The notes: generated by a model from the letters alone, not told the origin. 30,177 bases of DNA from Welwitschia mirabilis (GCA_051453625.1 JBOZIK010000001.1:268341461-268371637); one strand, 5' to 3'. Positions 9,943 to 21,107 are shown, numbered from the stretch's first letter. Program-made: numbers and translations.

Positions 9943-10436
9943 GTCATTTAGATGACAATCCAAATGATGACAGCTATTAGAGTATCCAAATCACATTGTT
10001 AGAAATGAATCTGGAAGTTAATAAAATACACCATCAAATCCAATCCCTTTGAAAGATACAATAATATGTCAATTAATGCAGAAGCCACGAATAAGTTGAA
10101 GAGAATGCTAATCTTAATCGATGAACTTACCAAAGATAAAGAAGTATTAATTGCAATAGGAGATATGCTAAGAGAAAATCCAATTATGACATTCAAAATA
10201 AGAAAATACTAAAGATGAGCTATTTCTCCCTAGTTGTCTAGATGATACTTAGAAGATGATATAGAAACATCATTTTTATGACTTGTGGTTATCTAAACTA
10301 TCATTCAAATAATGGCTAAGATGATATCAACAAGCATGAAACTCTACTATCACTAAGAATGCATGTGAATAATAAGTATAGCCATTAGAAATCAAGATCA
10401 CCTATAATTCATCTAGTTGTTTGGATGACACTCAAG
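9943..10436 (+). promoter_or_regulatory. Repeated palindromic motifs in U3 of the 5' LTR
   Basis: Three related motifs occur at 9943-9956 (GTCATTTAGATGAC), about 10235-10251 (TTGTCTAGATGATACTT) and about 10421-10436 (TTGGATGACACTCAAG). The 3' LTR has counterparts at 18881-18894 (perfect palindrome GTCATCTAGATGAC), about 19181-19196 and about 19375-19395, in the same order with similar spacing. They lie upstream of the TATA box, where retrotransposon enhancers sit. A binding-site role is inferred. Confidence 0.4.
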
Positions 10437-10706
10437 TGAATTACACTCTTAATGAATGTAAAAAAAACTCCATGGATTATGAAATCATTATTATGATTAC
10501 CTCTAGTTTCTTACAACTCTTTAGTGCTTCTAATCATCATCTTAAATTCATAAATACCTCATGTGGATCCCTTATTTTTTATCTTTAATGCATAGATTAC
10601 TCTTATGACAATTTGGAAATAAATTAAGCAAGGGATCCATCCTACTTATAGAGAAGGAAATTTTTTGGTATTAGGCTATGTATTCTTCATTAAGGATTTA
10701 TTTCTT

Positions 10707-10714
10707 TATAAAAG
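10707..10714 (+). promoter_or_regulatory. TATA box of the 5' LTR
   Basis: TATAAAAG is preceded by CTT and is conserved at 19666-19673 in the 3' LTR. It lies about 450 bases before the LTR end, so it would define the U3/R border and drive the genomic transcript. The aligned region in the LTR family at 24283 and 26718 also sits after an ATTGAGGAG or TCGAGGTG block, suggesting shared promoter layout. Confidence 0.65.
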
Positions 10715-11162
10715 GGTATAAACATTTTGATTAATAAAGATATTTATTAAAGTGTTCTTTTCAAACTACTTTTTGATCTTCCTCATATTTTATATTATTA
10801 TAATTAAGTGACAGTCATTTGTAATTGATATAGATTATGATGGCCAATTTAGTTGACAAATTAGTGTATCTAGTTAGCATTTTCATTTAGGTGCCATTTG
10901 TCTTTGCATTGTGCATTTATCTATTGCATTATTACATTTTAATTCTAAAGTTATATTATAAAATCATTTTAGTTTTGTACTGTTTAATTAAAGAAATCTT
11001 ATGACTTCCTATTTTGAATTCCTCTCTAGAGTATGACATTTGTATTAACTCCCATATACTAGTGTGTCTTATGTGAGTTTATTAAAAACTATGTGTTTTA
11101 AAGAAAAAGGATTTATTGGATAAAAATACAAAATTAATCACATGATTTTTACCCCAACAAAT

Positions 11163-11180
11163 TGGCACCGTTACTGGGGA
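11163..11180 (+). other. Primer binding site, tRNA-Asp type
   Basis: TGGCACCGTTACTGGGGA starts three bases after the 5' LTR. It matches the tRNA-Asp-complementary PBS common in plant Tat/Athila-like elements (recalled from memory) at 15 of 18 positions. All three mismatches are transitions, and two remove CpG dinucleotides. It would prime minus-strand DNA synthesis. Confidence 0.85.
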
Positions 11181-11580
11181 GGAGTTTAAGGAAGTATCAA
11201 AGGTTGATTTTTACTATTCTAGTAAGTAAATTAATTTCAAGATGTTTATTCATGTATCATGCATATATAATTTTTCTTCTTCTTAGGTTAGTTCACACTT
11301 TGACTTTCTTAGTTTAAATTGCTTTTCTAGTTTTTGTTAGTTTTGCATTTCATTTAAAGTTGTAGATTATTGTAATTTTTAATAAACTTGATCTACTTTG
11401 TGTTACATCCTCTATTGGTATAGATTCCTTCTTGCACGTTGTGTGATTTGGAAGGGAGTTTTCCACTTGGATGTAAAGAAGTTTGTTTTAATCTTTTAAT
11501 GAAATAAAAGGATATGGTCACACATAAAAATCATTAAGAAGACAAGTAATTTGTTAGTCAAACAATTAAAGAAGAACTAG
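11181..11580 (+). other. 5' leader of element 2
   Basis: Untranslated leader between PBS and gag. The segment GATTTTTACTATTCTAGTAAG near 11201 resembles the leader after the right-hand LTR (GATTGTTACTATCCAGATAAG near 27992), which supports a common family. No open frame is seen. Confidence 0.5.
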
Positions 11581-13300
11581 TGGACTTTAATTTAAGAACT
11601 TAAGGTGAGAAAGTATCATTTTAATCTCCAATAGAGGAATACAATTATTCTAATTTTTACATTTCTAAAAGTAATTCATCTATTTCTAGAAGTAATTTGT
11701 TTAAACCATCTTCCTTTTAAAATCCTACTTTTTAAACATTTTTTCCTTCTAAACTTCTAAAAATTTCTACCTCTTCTTATACTCTTACTTCTACCTTAAA
11801 TCTCAAAGAACTAATAGCTCAAAGAAAAAGAGAGATTTAAAACCCCTTTGACCTATCCCATGCAGGTGATGTAAAACTTAAAAACTTGTAAGTCTATCCT
11901 GCCTTTTCAAGAGAAGATGAAAAAGAATCCTTTTAACACTTAGCAAAAATAGAATAATGCATTTTTACTTCAAGAAATTGGGAAAAAAGGTAAGTAATAT
12001 GAGTTACATGATTATTTTTTTCTTTTACTTTTAGAGGTAAGGCTAAAAATTGGTTGAAAACTATCCCACATAAAAGCCTTAAGACTTGGAGTCAAGTTTA
12101 AGATATCTTCATAAAAAGATTCATAGTAAAGCAACCATAAAGAAAATATATAAAAACAAATCATCAACTTTGCATAAAAACCTCATGAGGATTATGCTAG
12201 AACTTATGAGATATTTTTAATTATTATTTCATCTAATATTGTAGATGAATTTTCAAGAGTAGAACTTGTTAACTACTTCTATAGTGGATTAAATAGCCAA
12301 ATCAAGGAATTAGTAAAATTAGAATCTATAAGAAATTTCTTGAACTTAACTTTAGAGGATGTTTGAAAACTTTGGAAATAATTGATAGAAATTAGTTAAA
12401 CATGGCCTAAATTAACCATTAAAGAAAACAAAGCTATAGGACAAATCTTGAAAGATATTAAGAAAGTATAATATGAAGAGCAATCTAGACCTATCAACCT
12501 AAATCATGATCTTACCAATACATTAAAAACTTACACCAATGTCTTGGCTGATGCTAAAATGTTAAATGAACCACCTCAATCATTAATACCTTATTCTTCT
12601 TATTAAATATATGAAAACAACTTCCATTACACCAAAGATTGTCCTGCATTACCAACATATAGAGAAATGATCTATGAAGAAGTCTATGCATTCAATCAAA
12701 AAACCTAATACTTCTAGATGTAATCAATAATTTCAACCATGAAATATGAAACTTAAGCTAGCCTTTAGATCCTCTTTTAATAACAGATATAGAAACAGCA
12801 ACTTTTAGCCTAATAACTTTTAGTTAAATAACTTTTACTTCAATAATTTTCCAACTTATAACTTTCAATTCAACTCCCTTAGAGAGTCACTAGAAGAAAT
12901 AAAAAAGATGCAAAAAAATACCAATAAAAATTTAAAGAATCAAAACAAGAACCTAGAAAATTTGATTGGAATCCTTTAATAAACCATGTTATGGAATCAA
13001 AGACCTAAAGAATCCCTTATAACCCATATCATTCCCAACTCAAATGATATTAAACAAATTGAAAAATAGTGATAAGAAGTGAACACAATACAACTCCGAA
13101 TGAAGCAGTCCCCACTTCCTACAATCAAGAGGACCAAATCCATGATGATAACATAGAAATTCTTGATCTACCTAGCTTTCCTTTAGCTTCTAAAGAAAAA
13201 TCCAATCAAGCACAACCAATGCAAATATGAGAAATAAATCCAAAACTCTTTGGTTAGAAAGACTAAAGACTAATCCTACCTATAATAATTATCTTAAGCT
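11581..13300 (+). pseudogene. gag relic with broken zinc knuckle (element 2)
   Basis: Gag forms the cytoplasmic virus-like particle. A capsid frame at 12024-12100 reads FTFRGKAKNWLKTIPHKSL and then KTWSQV, the hallmark W-L-x-x-x-P core of plant gypsy Gag. Near 12266 NYFYSGLNSQIKEL matches the capsid C-terminal helix region. The zinc knuckle lies at 12601-12642. Its His (12625-12627) and last Cys (12640-12642) keep H-x4-C spacing, but both positions for the first two Cys are TAT (Tyr), one base from TGT. A TAA stop lies between them. After the knuckle comes YEEVYAFNQ, a segment often found there in this group. Many other stops are present. Confidence 0.8.
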
Positions 13301-13439
13301 ATTTATGCAATATGTGAGCATTAATCTATCTTTCTAGAAAATATTATAAGATAATCCTAGATACAACAAGATCTGAAAGCACTTAGTTAAGATAAAACAA
13401 AAAAGAATCATATCAAGCAGGGTTTTCATTGCTTAATCC

Positions 13440-13880
13440 CTTTCTAACTTATTAGCATAAAAATTTCTAAAATTTAAATACCTAAGAGCTATTACAATTA
13501 GTATTATCTTAGAAGGAAAAAAAAGATTAATAAAGTAATGACAAACATAGGAAAAAGTATCAACATTATGCTATTTAATATTTACAAAAAGTTTGGACTA
13601 TAAAATAGAATTAAATTAACAAAAATTATGTTGAAACTAGTTGATGAAACTCTTAAAAAACCAATTAGAGTTATTAAAGATCTAATCATATAAATTGAAG
13701 ATGCCTTATACCTTATAGATGTGGTTATTATTGATGTAGAACATGATGAAGAATACCTTTTACTCTTTGGAAGAACATTTTATGCAATAGTCCATTCATC
13801 ATAGATACATGAATATGAATGATGGAATATCATGTAAAAAATAAGATATTCATTATTAAAGTCTTTGATGTAGCAGAAAA
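13440..13880 (+). pseudogene. Aspartic protease relic, active-site Asp lost (element 2)
   Basis: The retropepsin-like protease would cut the Gag-Pol polyprotein. The active-site segment reads NIGKSINIM from 13545; the family has Asp at the first position and Ala at the fourth. The codon is AAC, one G-to-A step from GAC, so the catalytic Asp is replaced by Asn. Downstream fragments follow in the expected order: LKKPIRVIKDL, IEDALYLIDVVIIDVEHDEE and LLLFGRTF (about 13765-13780), where the GRPF loop has a Pro-to-Thr change. Stops occur between them. Gag lies upstream and RT downstream. Confidence 0.75.
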
Positions 13881-14219
13881 TGATATGAAAAGATTCTAAT
13901 CTTGACCAAAAAATTAGACTCTTCATGCTTATTCAACATCATCCTTTAGAATAAAGGATCCTCACTTTACACAACCCTACTTTATTTGATGATCTTGAAG
14001 GATGAGAAAAAATATTAAGAAGCCTTACTTCCTCCAATCCATGTAATTTCAATAGTGAGCTCTTAGACAACAACTTGAACAAGGATAAAAATGAAAACTT
14101 TTAACCTCTCATTAATCATGATGTTCAACATGTTAAATCCATACAAAATCTTCTATCTCAAGGTGGGATTCAAAGAACAATAAGGGATAACTTTAATTTG
14201 AAACTTAAAAAGTTACTAA

Positions 14220-15130
14220 ATGGACTAAAATACATCTTTTTAAATAATGACCTTTAGAAACCCTTGATGATTAATGCATATCTTTATCCTTCTCAAGAAG
14301 GATCACTACTTCAACTTATTAAATCCAAAACACATGCTTTTAATTAAACATTTAAATATATTTCATCCATTCCTCCTTCCATTATTTAACATAAAATTTA
14401 TTTGGAAGATAATGCCAAAGCCATTAGACAACCAGAAAAAAGACTTAACCCTATCTTTAAGCAAGTAGTAAAGGAATAAATCATCAAACTTACAGAAATT
14501 ATTTATAGCATATCTAATAGTAAATGAGTTAATCCTATTACTGCAATAATAAAAAAATGATAGAAAGTGATGAGTTTACATTGATTTTAGAAATCTTAAT
14601 GATGTTATCAAAAAAATACTATTTTCCCTTTCCATTTATAGATCAAATTCTTGATAGGATTCTAGGCCATGCATATTATTTCTTTCTTGATGTATATAGT
14701 GGTTTTAATCAAGTATGCATAGCTAATGAAGATTAAGCCAAAACAACTTTCACCTCCTCTTTTGATACATTTGGCTCTAAAAGAATATTCTTTGATTTAT
14801 GTAATGCAGTTAAAACCTTTTAAAAATTCATAATGAATATCTTTTTAGACATGATTAAGGAGTCAATAGAAATATTAATGAAGGACTTTTCAACTTTTAG
14901 GGATTCATTTGAATAAACCTTAGAAAGGTTAGAAAAAGTCTTTAATTGATGCATATAAACTGATCTTCATTTAAGTTGGGAAAAGAGTTATATGGGATAG
15001 TCCTAGGTCATTACATTTCTAACAATGGTATTTAAATGGACCCTACTAAAATAGACATCATTAGAAATCTCTCTCCTCTAACCAATGTAAAATAAGTAAG
15101 ATATTTTCTTAGTCATGCTAGTTTTTATCG
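14220..15130 (+). pseudogene. Reverse transcriptase relic, catalytic pair damaged (element 2)
   Basis: The N-terminal part reads KIYLEDNAKAIRQPEKRLNP from about 14396, then VVKE-stop-IIKLTEIIYSISNSK. The palm reads YYFFLDVYSGFNQVCIANED (about 14679-14735), keeping the first catalytic Asp. The F-x-D-D box is LMKDF: the first paired Asp is Lys (AAG, 14881-14883) and the second survives (14884-14886). From about 15001 it continues VLGHYISNNGI, MDPTKIDIIRNLSPLTNV and FLSHASFYRRFVKDYAKI, the thumb/connection. Premature TAA codons occupy Gln positions after IANED and after KTF. The enzyme would be inactive even if the stops were read through. Confidence 0.85.
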
Positions 15131-15700
15131 AAGATTCGTTAAGGACTATGCTAAAATTTGAAAACCTTTTCATTCTCTCTTAGAAAAATATGCTAATTTT
15201 GATTGGAATAACTCTTGTCAACATGCCTCTAAAAATATTAAAGACAAAATCACTTTAGTATCTATTGTAGGAGGACCTGAATGGAATAAATATTTTGACC
15301 TTATGTGTGATGCAAGTAATATTGCTATTGAAGGGGGATGGGGGTGTTGTTAGGACAAAAACATGAGAAAAGTTATAATGTCATTTACTATATTAGTAAA
15401 ACACTGTTAGAAGAACAACTTCATGCAACCACCACTAAAATATAAATGCTTATCATCATGTTTTATTTTAACTATCTTCTTGGTTTTCATATTAATGTCT
15501 ATATTGAGCATGCTGCCCTTCAAAATCTAATGATTAAGAAAGATTTAATTATTAGATGGGTATTTTTAAAGCAAGAATTCAACTTAACCATTATTGATAA
15601 ATAAGGAAAACATAATTGCATTACTAATCATTTATCTATAATTCCTCATGAATAACATTCTTTACATTTTTCTCCATACATTCCTATTTAAGAAAATTTT
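15131..15700 (+). pseudogene. RNase H relic (element 2)
   Basis: The frame reads KPFHSLLEKYANFDWNNSCQ, then PEWNKYFDLMCDASNIAIEGG, where the first catalytic Asp is kept at 15309-15311. The second catalytic region (ATTTKI-stop-ML) has lost its acidic residues: Lys and a TAA stop stand where the family has the E-K-E block. IEHAALQNL follows, with Glu in place of the usual Asp before His. The domain ends with IIRWVFLKQEFNLTIIDK and ITNHLSI near 15640. It sits directly after RT as in other Ty3/gypsy elements. Confidence 0.8.
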
Positions 15701-15739
15701 TTAAATGATTAACTCTTCTCCATTGCACATTATTAATCT

Positions 15740-16900
15740 ATCTCTTCTAAATACTATACTCTATGGTATGCTAATATTGTTAATTATCTTATTACCATGA
15801 AGACTCCCCAACATCAGAATCACAATTAGAAAACACCTTTTCTTCAAAGAATAGGAGATTATGAGTGGCATAAGCCTCACCTATACTAAAAATCTAAATA
15901 TGAAGTCATGCAGAAATGTGTATCATAGTGGGAGCAAAATGATATTCTTGCTCTTTATCATGATGATATGTGTGGATGTCATTTTAGTGGTCAAAATACT
16001 TCTATGAAAATCTATCATGCAAGTTTCTATTGGCCTTCTCTCTTTAAAGATTTATTTAACTTTACAAGAAAATGTAATTCTTATCAATTGTTTGGTATCT
16101 TTTTTAAATCTCAAAACATTCCTCTTAGGCCTATCTTAGATTGTGAAACTTTTTATTGTTAGTGTATTTATTTCATAGGGCCTCTAACGCTATTATTTTG
16201 TAGTGAGAATTATATCTTAGTGGTTGTGGCTTATATGAAAAAATGGGTAGAAGCCATTTATAGAATAACAAATGATGCTAAATTGTATGATATTTTCTTA
16301 GATATAATTTTTTTTTTTAAAATTTAAATTTTCTAGAATCTTAACTAGTAACCAAAAAACTTATTTTATAAATAAGGTTCCTAAAAAGTAACCTCTCTAT
16401 ATTGGAATTTAGCATAGAATATCTAATGCTTATCATACTCAAATCAATGGTCAAATTAAAAATGCTAATAAAAAAATAAAGAAGATGCTTTAAAAATTAA
16501 TATTCCTCAAAATAAAAAGTCTTAATCTCTCATTAATGTGTGTTATTATTCCCTAAAACCATTCATTAACTTAATTTCATGGATTTGGATGATAATTTTT
16601 AGTATAGAATATTCTGACTTCAAAATCTTGATGAGAAACATAAACATGCTATTCATAGATAACTCATCCAAAAGGCTTAAGAAAAATTTTACCATGACAA
16701 AAATCATAACGTTAAATCTTTTTAAGCTCGTCAGTTGGTTCTATTATTTAATCCTCAAGTGCATCCTCTTTATAGTAAATTAACCTCTAAATGGCTAGGT
16801 TCTTACTAAATAAAGAAAGGAAATATTAATGGCTTTATTAAGATTTTTAATTTAAATAATTATGAAATGTTTAAAGAGTTGAAGTAATATAAATCATCTA
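15740..16900 (+). pseudogene. Integrase relic, DDE triad replaced (element 2)
   Basis: The zinc-binding region keeps H-x6-H (His codons 15959-15961 and 15980-15982) and the first Cys (16073-16075), but the last Cys is Tyr (16082-16084). In the core, the first catalytic Asp is Tyr (TAT, 16169-16171; context CIYFIGP) and is preceded by a TAG at the usual Trp. Next is YILVVVAYMKKWVEAIYRITNDA. The second Asp is Asn (AAC, 16350-16352), and the Glu of the triad is Lys (AAA, 16458-16460; context NGQIKNAN). A T-rich run near 16308-16318 is associated with a frame change. The C-terminal domain continues weakly to about 16900. Confidence 0.85.
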
Positions 16901-16988
16901 ATGATTTTCATTATACTATGAATATGATTAAAGCAATTAAATCCATGATGTACTATCACAAGAAAATTAGGGTAAAGTTTTCAAAAAA

Positions 16989-17097
16989 GAACCTTTGATA
17001 GCATGATATGGTAGTTGTGGAAACTCCATCAAAGAGTCAGCCAGTTATGATCTACTCTCAACTTGTGGGTCCTTGCTCTTTTGGTAGTGGTTGCACT
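16989..17097 (+). repeat. Post-integrase block shared with element 1
   Basis: This is the counterpart of 6019-6116. It contains AACCTTT, CTCCATCAAAG and the identical TAGTGGTTGCACT (17085-17097). The block lies after the integrase in both elements and has no evident open frame. Confidence 0.55.
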
Positions 17098-17392
17098 CCC
17101 CTCATCATGATGAATGATGTTTTTTAACACCTAATTAACTTGATTCCCATAACTATGAATCTATAACTTCAAGAGCATGATAGAACATATTGATTATTGG
17201 ATGATATATTAGCCAAAGATTATTGTTTTCCTAGCAAATGATTTGATTGATTTTAGTCCTAACATTATATTAATATTTTGTAGAAGAATCAATTTATATT
17301 GCTAAATTTATTTTTCCTATCACATGAAGCTTATTATGGTTTAACACTAAATCATGCATCTTTACTATCAAATAGTTCTATGATGAAAATCA
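17098..17392. other. Element 2 interior, no gene seen
   Basis: AT-rich sequence between the post-integrase block and the gap. A long frame that starts at 17299 is open mainly because it runs into N bases. Confidence 0.5.
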
Positions 17393-18214
17393 NNNNNNNN
17401 NNNNNNNNNNNNNNNNNNNNNNNNNNNNNNNNNNNNNNNNNNNNNNNNNNNNNNNNNNNNNNNNNNNNNNNNNNNNNNNNNNNNNNNNNNNNNNNNNNNN
17501 NNNNNNNNNNNNNNNNNNNNNNNNNNNNNNNNNNNNNNNNNNNNNNNNNNNNNNNNNNNNNNNNNNNNNNNNNNNNNNNNNNNNNNNNNNNNNNNNNNNN
17601 NNNNNNNNNNNNNNNNNNNNNNNNNNNNNNNNNNNNNNNNNNNNNNNNNNNNNNNNNNNNNNNNNNNNNNNNNNNNNNNNNNNNNNNNNNNNNNNNNNNN
17701 NNNNNNNNNNNNNNNNNNNNNNNNNNNNNNNNNNNNNNNNNNNNNNNNNNNNNNNNNNNNNNNNNNNNNNNNNNNNNNNNNNNNNNNNNNNNNNNNNNNN
17801 NNNNNNNNNNNNNNNNNNNNNNNNNNNNNNNNNNNNNNNNNNNNNNNNNNNNNNNNNNNNNNNNNNNNNNNNNNNNNNNNNNNNNNNNNNNNNNNNNNNN
17901 NNNNNNNNNNNNNNNNNNNNNNNNNNNNNNNNNNNNNNNNNNNNNNNNNNNNNNNNNNNNNNNNNNNNNNNNNNNNNNNNNNNNNNNNNNNNNNNNNNNN
18001 NNNNNNNNNNNNNNNNNNNNNNNNNNNNNNNNNNNNNNNNNNNNNNNNNNNNNNNNNNNNNNNNNNNNNNNNNNNNNNNNNNNNNNNNNNNNNNNNNNNN
18101 NNNNNNNNNNNNNNNNNNNNNNNNNNNNNNNNNNNNNNNNNNNNNNNNNNNNNNNNNNNNNNNNNNNNNNNNNNNNNNNNNNNNNNNNNNNNNNNNNNNN
18201 NNNNNNNNNNNNNN
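17393..18214. other. Assembly gap (822 N)
   Basis: Undetermined bases inside element 2, between integrase and 3' LTR. The long open frames over it on both strands are artefacts. Confidence 0.99.
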
Positions 18215-18530
18215 TAGAAGTACATCTACTTAAAAATTCAGGATGAATTTATCTACTTCATAAGGTGGAATATCTAGAATTCTCAAAAAATTATCTTTAA
18301 CTAAAAGAGATTTCTTTAATAAAAATATGTTTTTTATAGATCTGAAAAAATAAACTCTAAATTCAATGCATATTTTCCTCATGATGCAAAATTGAAATAT
18401 CTTTTTAATATGCACTCTATGTTTAATAATATAAGATCTTTATTGCTTGAGTATTATGTTTTATCCTTTTTTCACTTTAACTTTCTTCTATTTTTTTCCT
18501 CATCATTGCCAAGAATTAACAAATGCTTAG
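18215..18530. other. Element 2 3' untranslated region
   Basis: AT-rich sequence up to the polypurine-like tract. A minus-strand frame at 18230-18415 shows no domain. The last 40 bases (CATTGCCAAGAATTAACAAA, then TGCTTAGTAGG) resemble the conserved stretch that precedes the PPT in Tat/Athila-like elements, recalled from memory. Confidence 0.4.
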
Positions 18531-18539
18531 TAGGAGAGA
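18531..18539 (+). other. Polypurine-like tract of element 2
   Basis: TAGGAGAGA ends five bases before the 3' LTR. Plant gypsy PPTs are usually G-rich, so this is probably a degraded copy. It would prime plus-strand DNA synthesis. Confidence 0.45.
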
Positions 18540-18544
18540 TATAT

Positions 18545-20121
18545 TGCAAGTCTAATTGGTGATATTTAACATTATTATTAGATTATATTTTAGGCATACT
18601 TAACATGTTTCCAAGCCAAACAAGAAGAATCTAAATCTTAATCAAGTTGATCACAAGGAACAACAAATTCAGAGATAATGAATCATTTTATCAACACATT
18701 TCACACTGCCTAACTTATTTAAAGCATCATGAATTTAGTGTAGAATGATGAATGATGATCAAAAGGATAGAAGATGAATAAATATTATCATTTACCTTGC
18801 CAATCAAATGACAATCAGTAGTATGACTAATAGGATCAATGACCAAAGAAATCAAGTTTCTACTAATAGTTATTTATCATGTCATCTAGATGACACTCCA
18901 AAGGTTGATAGCTATTGAAGTAGTTAAACCAAATTTTAAAGATGAATCTAAAAGATAACAAAATATACCATCAAATTCAACCCCTTTGGAAGATATAAGA
19001 ATGTATCAATTAATACAAAAGTTATAATCAACTTTGGAAGAATGTTAATCTTTATCAATGAACTTGCAAAAGGTGAAAAAAGATTAATTCTAATAGGAAA
19101 AATCTTCATATGCCAAGATAAGATGCAATTATGACATTAGAAAGTAGAGAAGAATAAAGATAAGATATCAACTCCCTACTTATCTAGATGATACTTAGGG
19201 GACGATAAACAACAAAAGGAAGCAAAAACATCATTTTTGTAACTAAAAATCATTTAACTTATTATGTGGATGATGGTAAGGATGGCATTAACAAGCATGA
19301 AACTCAACCATCAATAAGAAGACATGTGGACGATAATCAAGCATTAAAAATGAAGATTACCTATCATCCACTTGGTCATCTGGATTACACTTAGGTGCAT
19401 AATACCCTTAATGAATGTAAAACAAACTTCATCAGTTATAAAATCATTGTTATGATTATCTTTAGTCTATTACAACTTTTTAACAATCCTAATTGTCATT
19501 TCAAATCCATAAATATCCCACATAAATCCCTTATTTATTATCTTTGGTGCATCTATTAGTCTTATAATGATTTGGAGATTGATTAAGTAACAGATCCATG
19601 CTAATTGTAGAGAACAACATTTCTTAGTATTGGGTTGTATCTCCTTCATTGAGGAGTTCTCTCTTTATAAAAGGAGGTGAATAATTTAATTAATAAAGAT
19701 ATTGATTGAAGTGTTTTTTCCTAAATATGTTTTAATCTTTTTAATATTTTATGTTAATTGTAATTAAATGATAGTTTTTCATAATTGATATACATTATGA
19801 GGACTAACTTGGGTGACAACAAGGTGGTGCACCTAGTTAGGATTTGCATTTAGTTTACACCCATCTTTGCATATTACATTCATCTATTGCATCATTACAT
19901 TTTAATTTTAAAGTTAGATTAGGAAATCATTTTAGTTTTGTACTTTTAATTGAAGCAATCTTCTAACTTCATATTTTGAAGTCCTCTCTAAAGTATGAAA
20001 TTTAGGTTAACTTACATATACTAGTGTGTTTTATGTAAGTGTATTGAAAATTATAGGTACTAAATCTAAAGGATTCATTGGAGAAAAATATAAAATTAAT
20101 CACATAATTCATACCCCAACA
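18545..20121 (+). repeat. 3' LTR of element 2
   Basis: It starts TGCAAGTCTAATTGGTGAT and ends ATACCCCAACA. It aligns along its length with the 5' LTR at about 80% identity where compared by eye, with mostly transitions. The TATA box is conserved at 19666-19673. It also carries the perfect 14-base palindrome GTCATCTAGATGAC at 18881-18894. Confidence 0.9.
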
Positions 20122-21107
20122 TTACAAGGTTTAATCACTAACATGACATTATGAAGTGATAAAGAACTTTATCTATTAACAAGGAGGTTAGAGGATCAAG
20201 TTCTAGACATGTCCAAATAAGCATTTTAAAATTTGTGCTAGTCATTTATAATTCATTTGAACATATAACTTTTGTTAGCTAATCTTCTATTTTTACACAT
20301 GTAAACTATTTTTACACCATTTCTCAATTTTGTGCACTTGTATTCTACCTAGCCATTATTTATCTTTTAGCTCAATTTTGCATACATGCATATTTTCATG
20401 CATTTTATTTAATTTTTAAGCTTTCAAAACCATTTTTTAAAATTTTTTTGGGTATTTTTTTCAAATTTGTAAACCTAAAACTCAATTTTTATCATCAAAT
20501 CAAGTAGGGATGTGGAGTAAGATCCATTTCTTTAAATTTTTTGAGCTATTTTTCTTACTTTTTGAAGCTCATTTTTCTTTCGTTTTGAGTTTTTTTAAAA
20601 AATATTTTATCATTTACCAATATTCTAAGCCAAATCTCTCTCATCAAATCAACTTGAAACGTGAAGCAATCTTAAACTATTTTTTGTAATTTAAATAGAT
20701 AAGCTAAGATGGATGGTGAGCAAGATTTGTTTAGCTCAACTATACCATAGTTAGTTCTTTATGCTATGTATTGGTCTTTATTTTCTTGTTACACCTCATA
20801 ATTTTATTAATCCTACTTAAGTTAAGTTATTAAAAGTTAAATTACTTTTCATCCCTTAAATACTTAACATTTTTTATAGTAATAAGTTTTAGTTCATTGG
20901 AGGCACGAGGAGCTTTACATAGACAAATGTCTATACTAGGATTTATGCTATTTTTTTAATATTATTGTGTAGTCTTAACTACCATCACTATAAAGTTTAG
21001 GCTATATGAAGGGCCATGACTCTTTTAAGTAAAAATATCCTAAGCTCCCATAGGTCTAAATTCCTATCTATGCCTTAATAATTGAGGATATATTAGGTGA
21101 AAGCCAA
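20122..21107 (+). other. Leader-like sequence after the 3' LTR, otherwise unassigned
   Basis: Around 20165-20235 the words GAGGTTAGAGGATC, GTTCTAGACATGTCC and AAATAAGC resemble the leader after the right LTR (GAGCTAGAGGATTG, TATCCAGATAAG, near 27981). If real, the LTR ending at 20121 is followed by internal sequence of a related element, not by host DNA. From 20280 to 21000 the DNA is T-rich with no coding or RNA gene seen. Confidence 0.35.

Larger units (their letters stand above)
9606..11159 (+). repeat. 5' LTR of element 2
   Basis: It starts TGTAAATCTAATTGGTGAT and ends ACCCCAACA, with the usual TG...CA ends, and aligns throughout with 18545-20121. It contains a TATA box at 10707-10714, an AATAAA about 20 bases further on, and three copies of a palindromic TCTAGATGAY motif in the upstream (U3) part. 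The PBS follows after three bases. Confidence 0.9.
9606..20121 (+). mobile_element. Element 2: full-structure but inactive Ty3/gypsy LTR retrotransposon
   Basis: Two direct LTRs of about 1.55 kb flank an interior with a tRNA-Asp-type PBS, gag, protease, RT, RNase H, integrase and a polypurine-like tract, all on the plus strand and in Ty3/gypsy order. PBS type and domain wording place it near the Tat/Ogre-Athila branch of plant gypsy elements. An 822-base gap lies between integrase and 3' LTR. All frames are broken, and residues needed for protease, RT and integrase chemistry are replaced. The flanking pentamers, CAAGT on the left and TTACA on the right, do not match, so no target-site duplication is visible. 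The LTRs are about 80% identical by eye in their first 140 bases, indicating an old insertion. Confidence 0.9.

Noticed and set aside
15968-16162. 64-codon open frame as an independent small gene
   Set aside because: It is a stop-free piece of the integrase relic (zinc-binding region), with coding sequence continuing on both sides.
17299-18246. 315-codon plus-strand open frame and its 285-codon minus-strand counterpart (17368-18225)
   Set aside because: Nearly all codons are N. The frames are open only because of the assembly gap.
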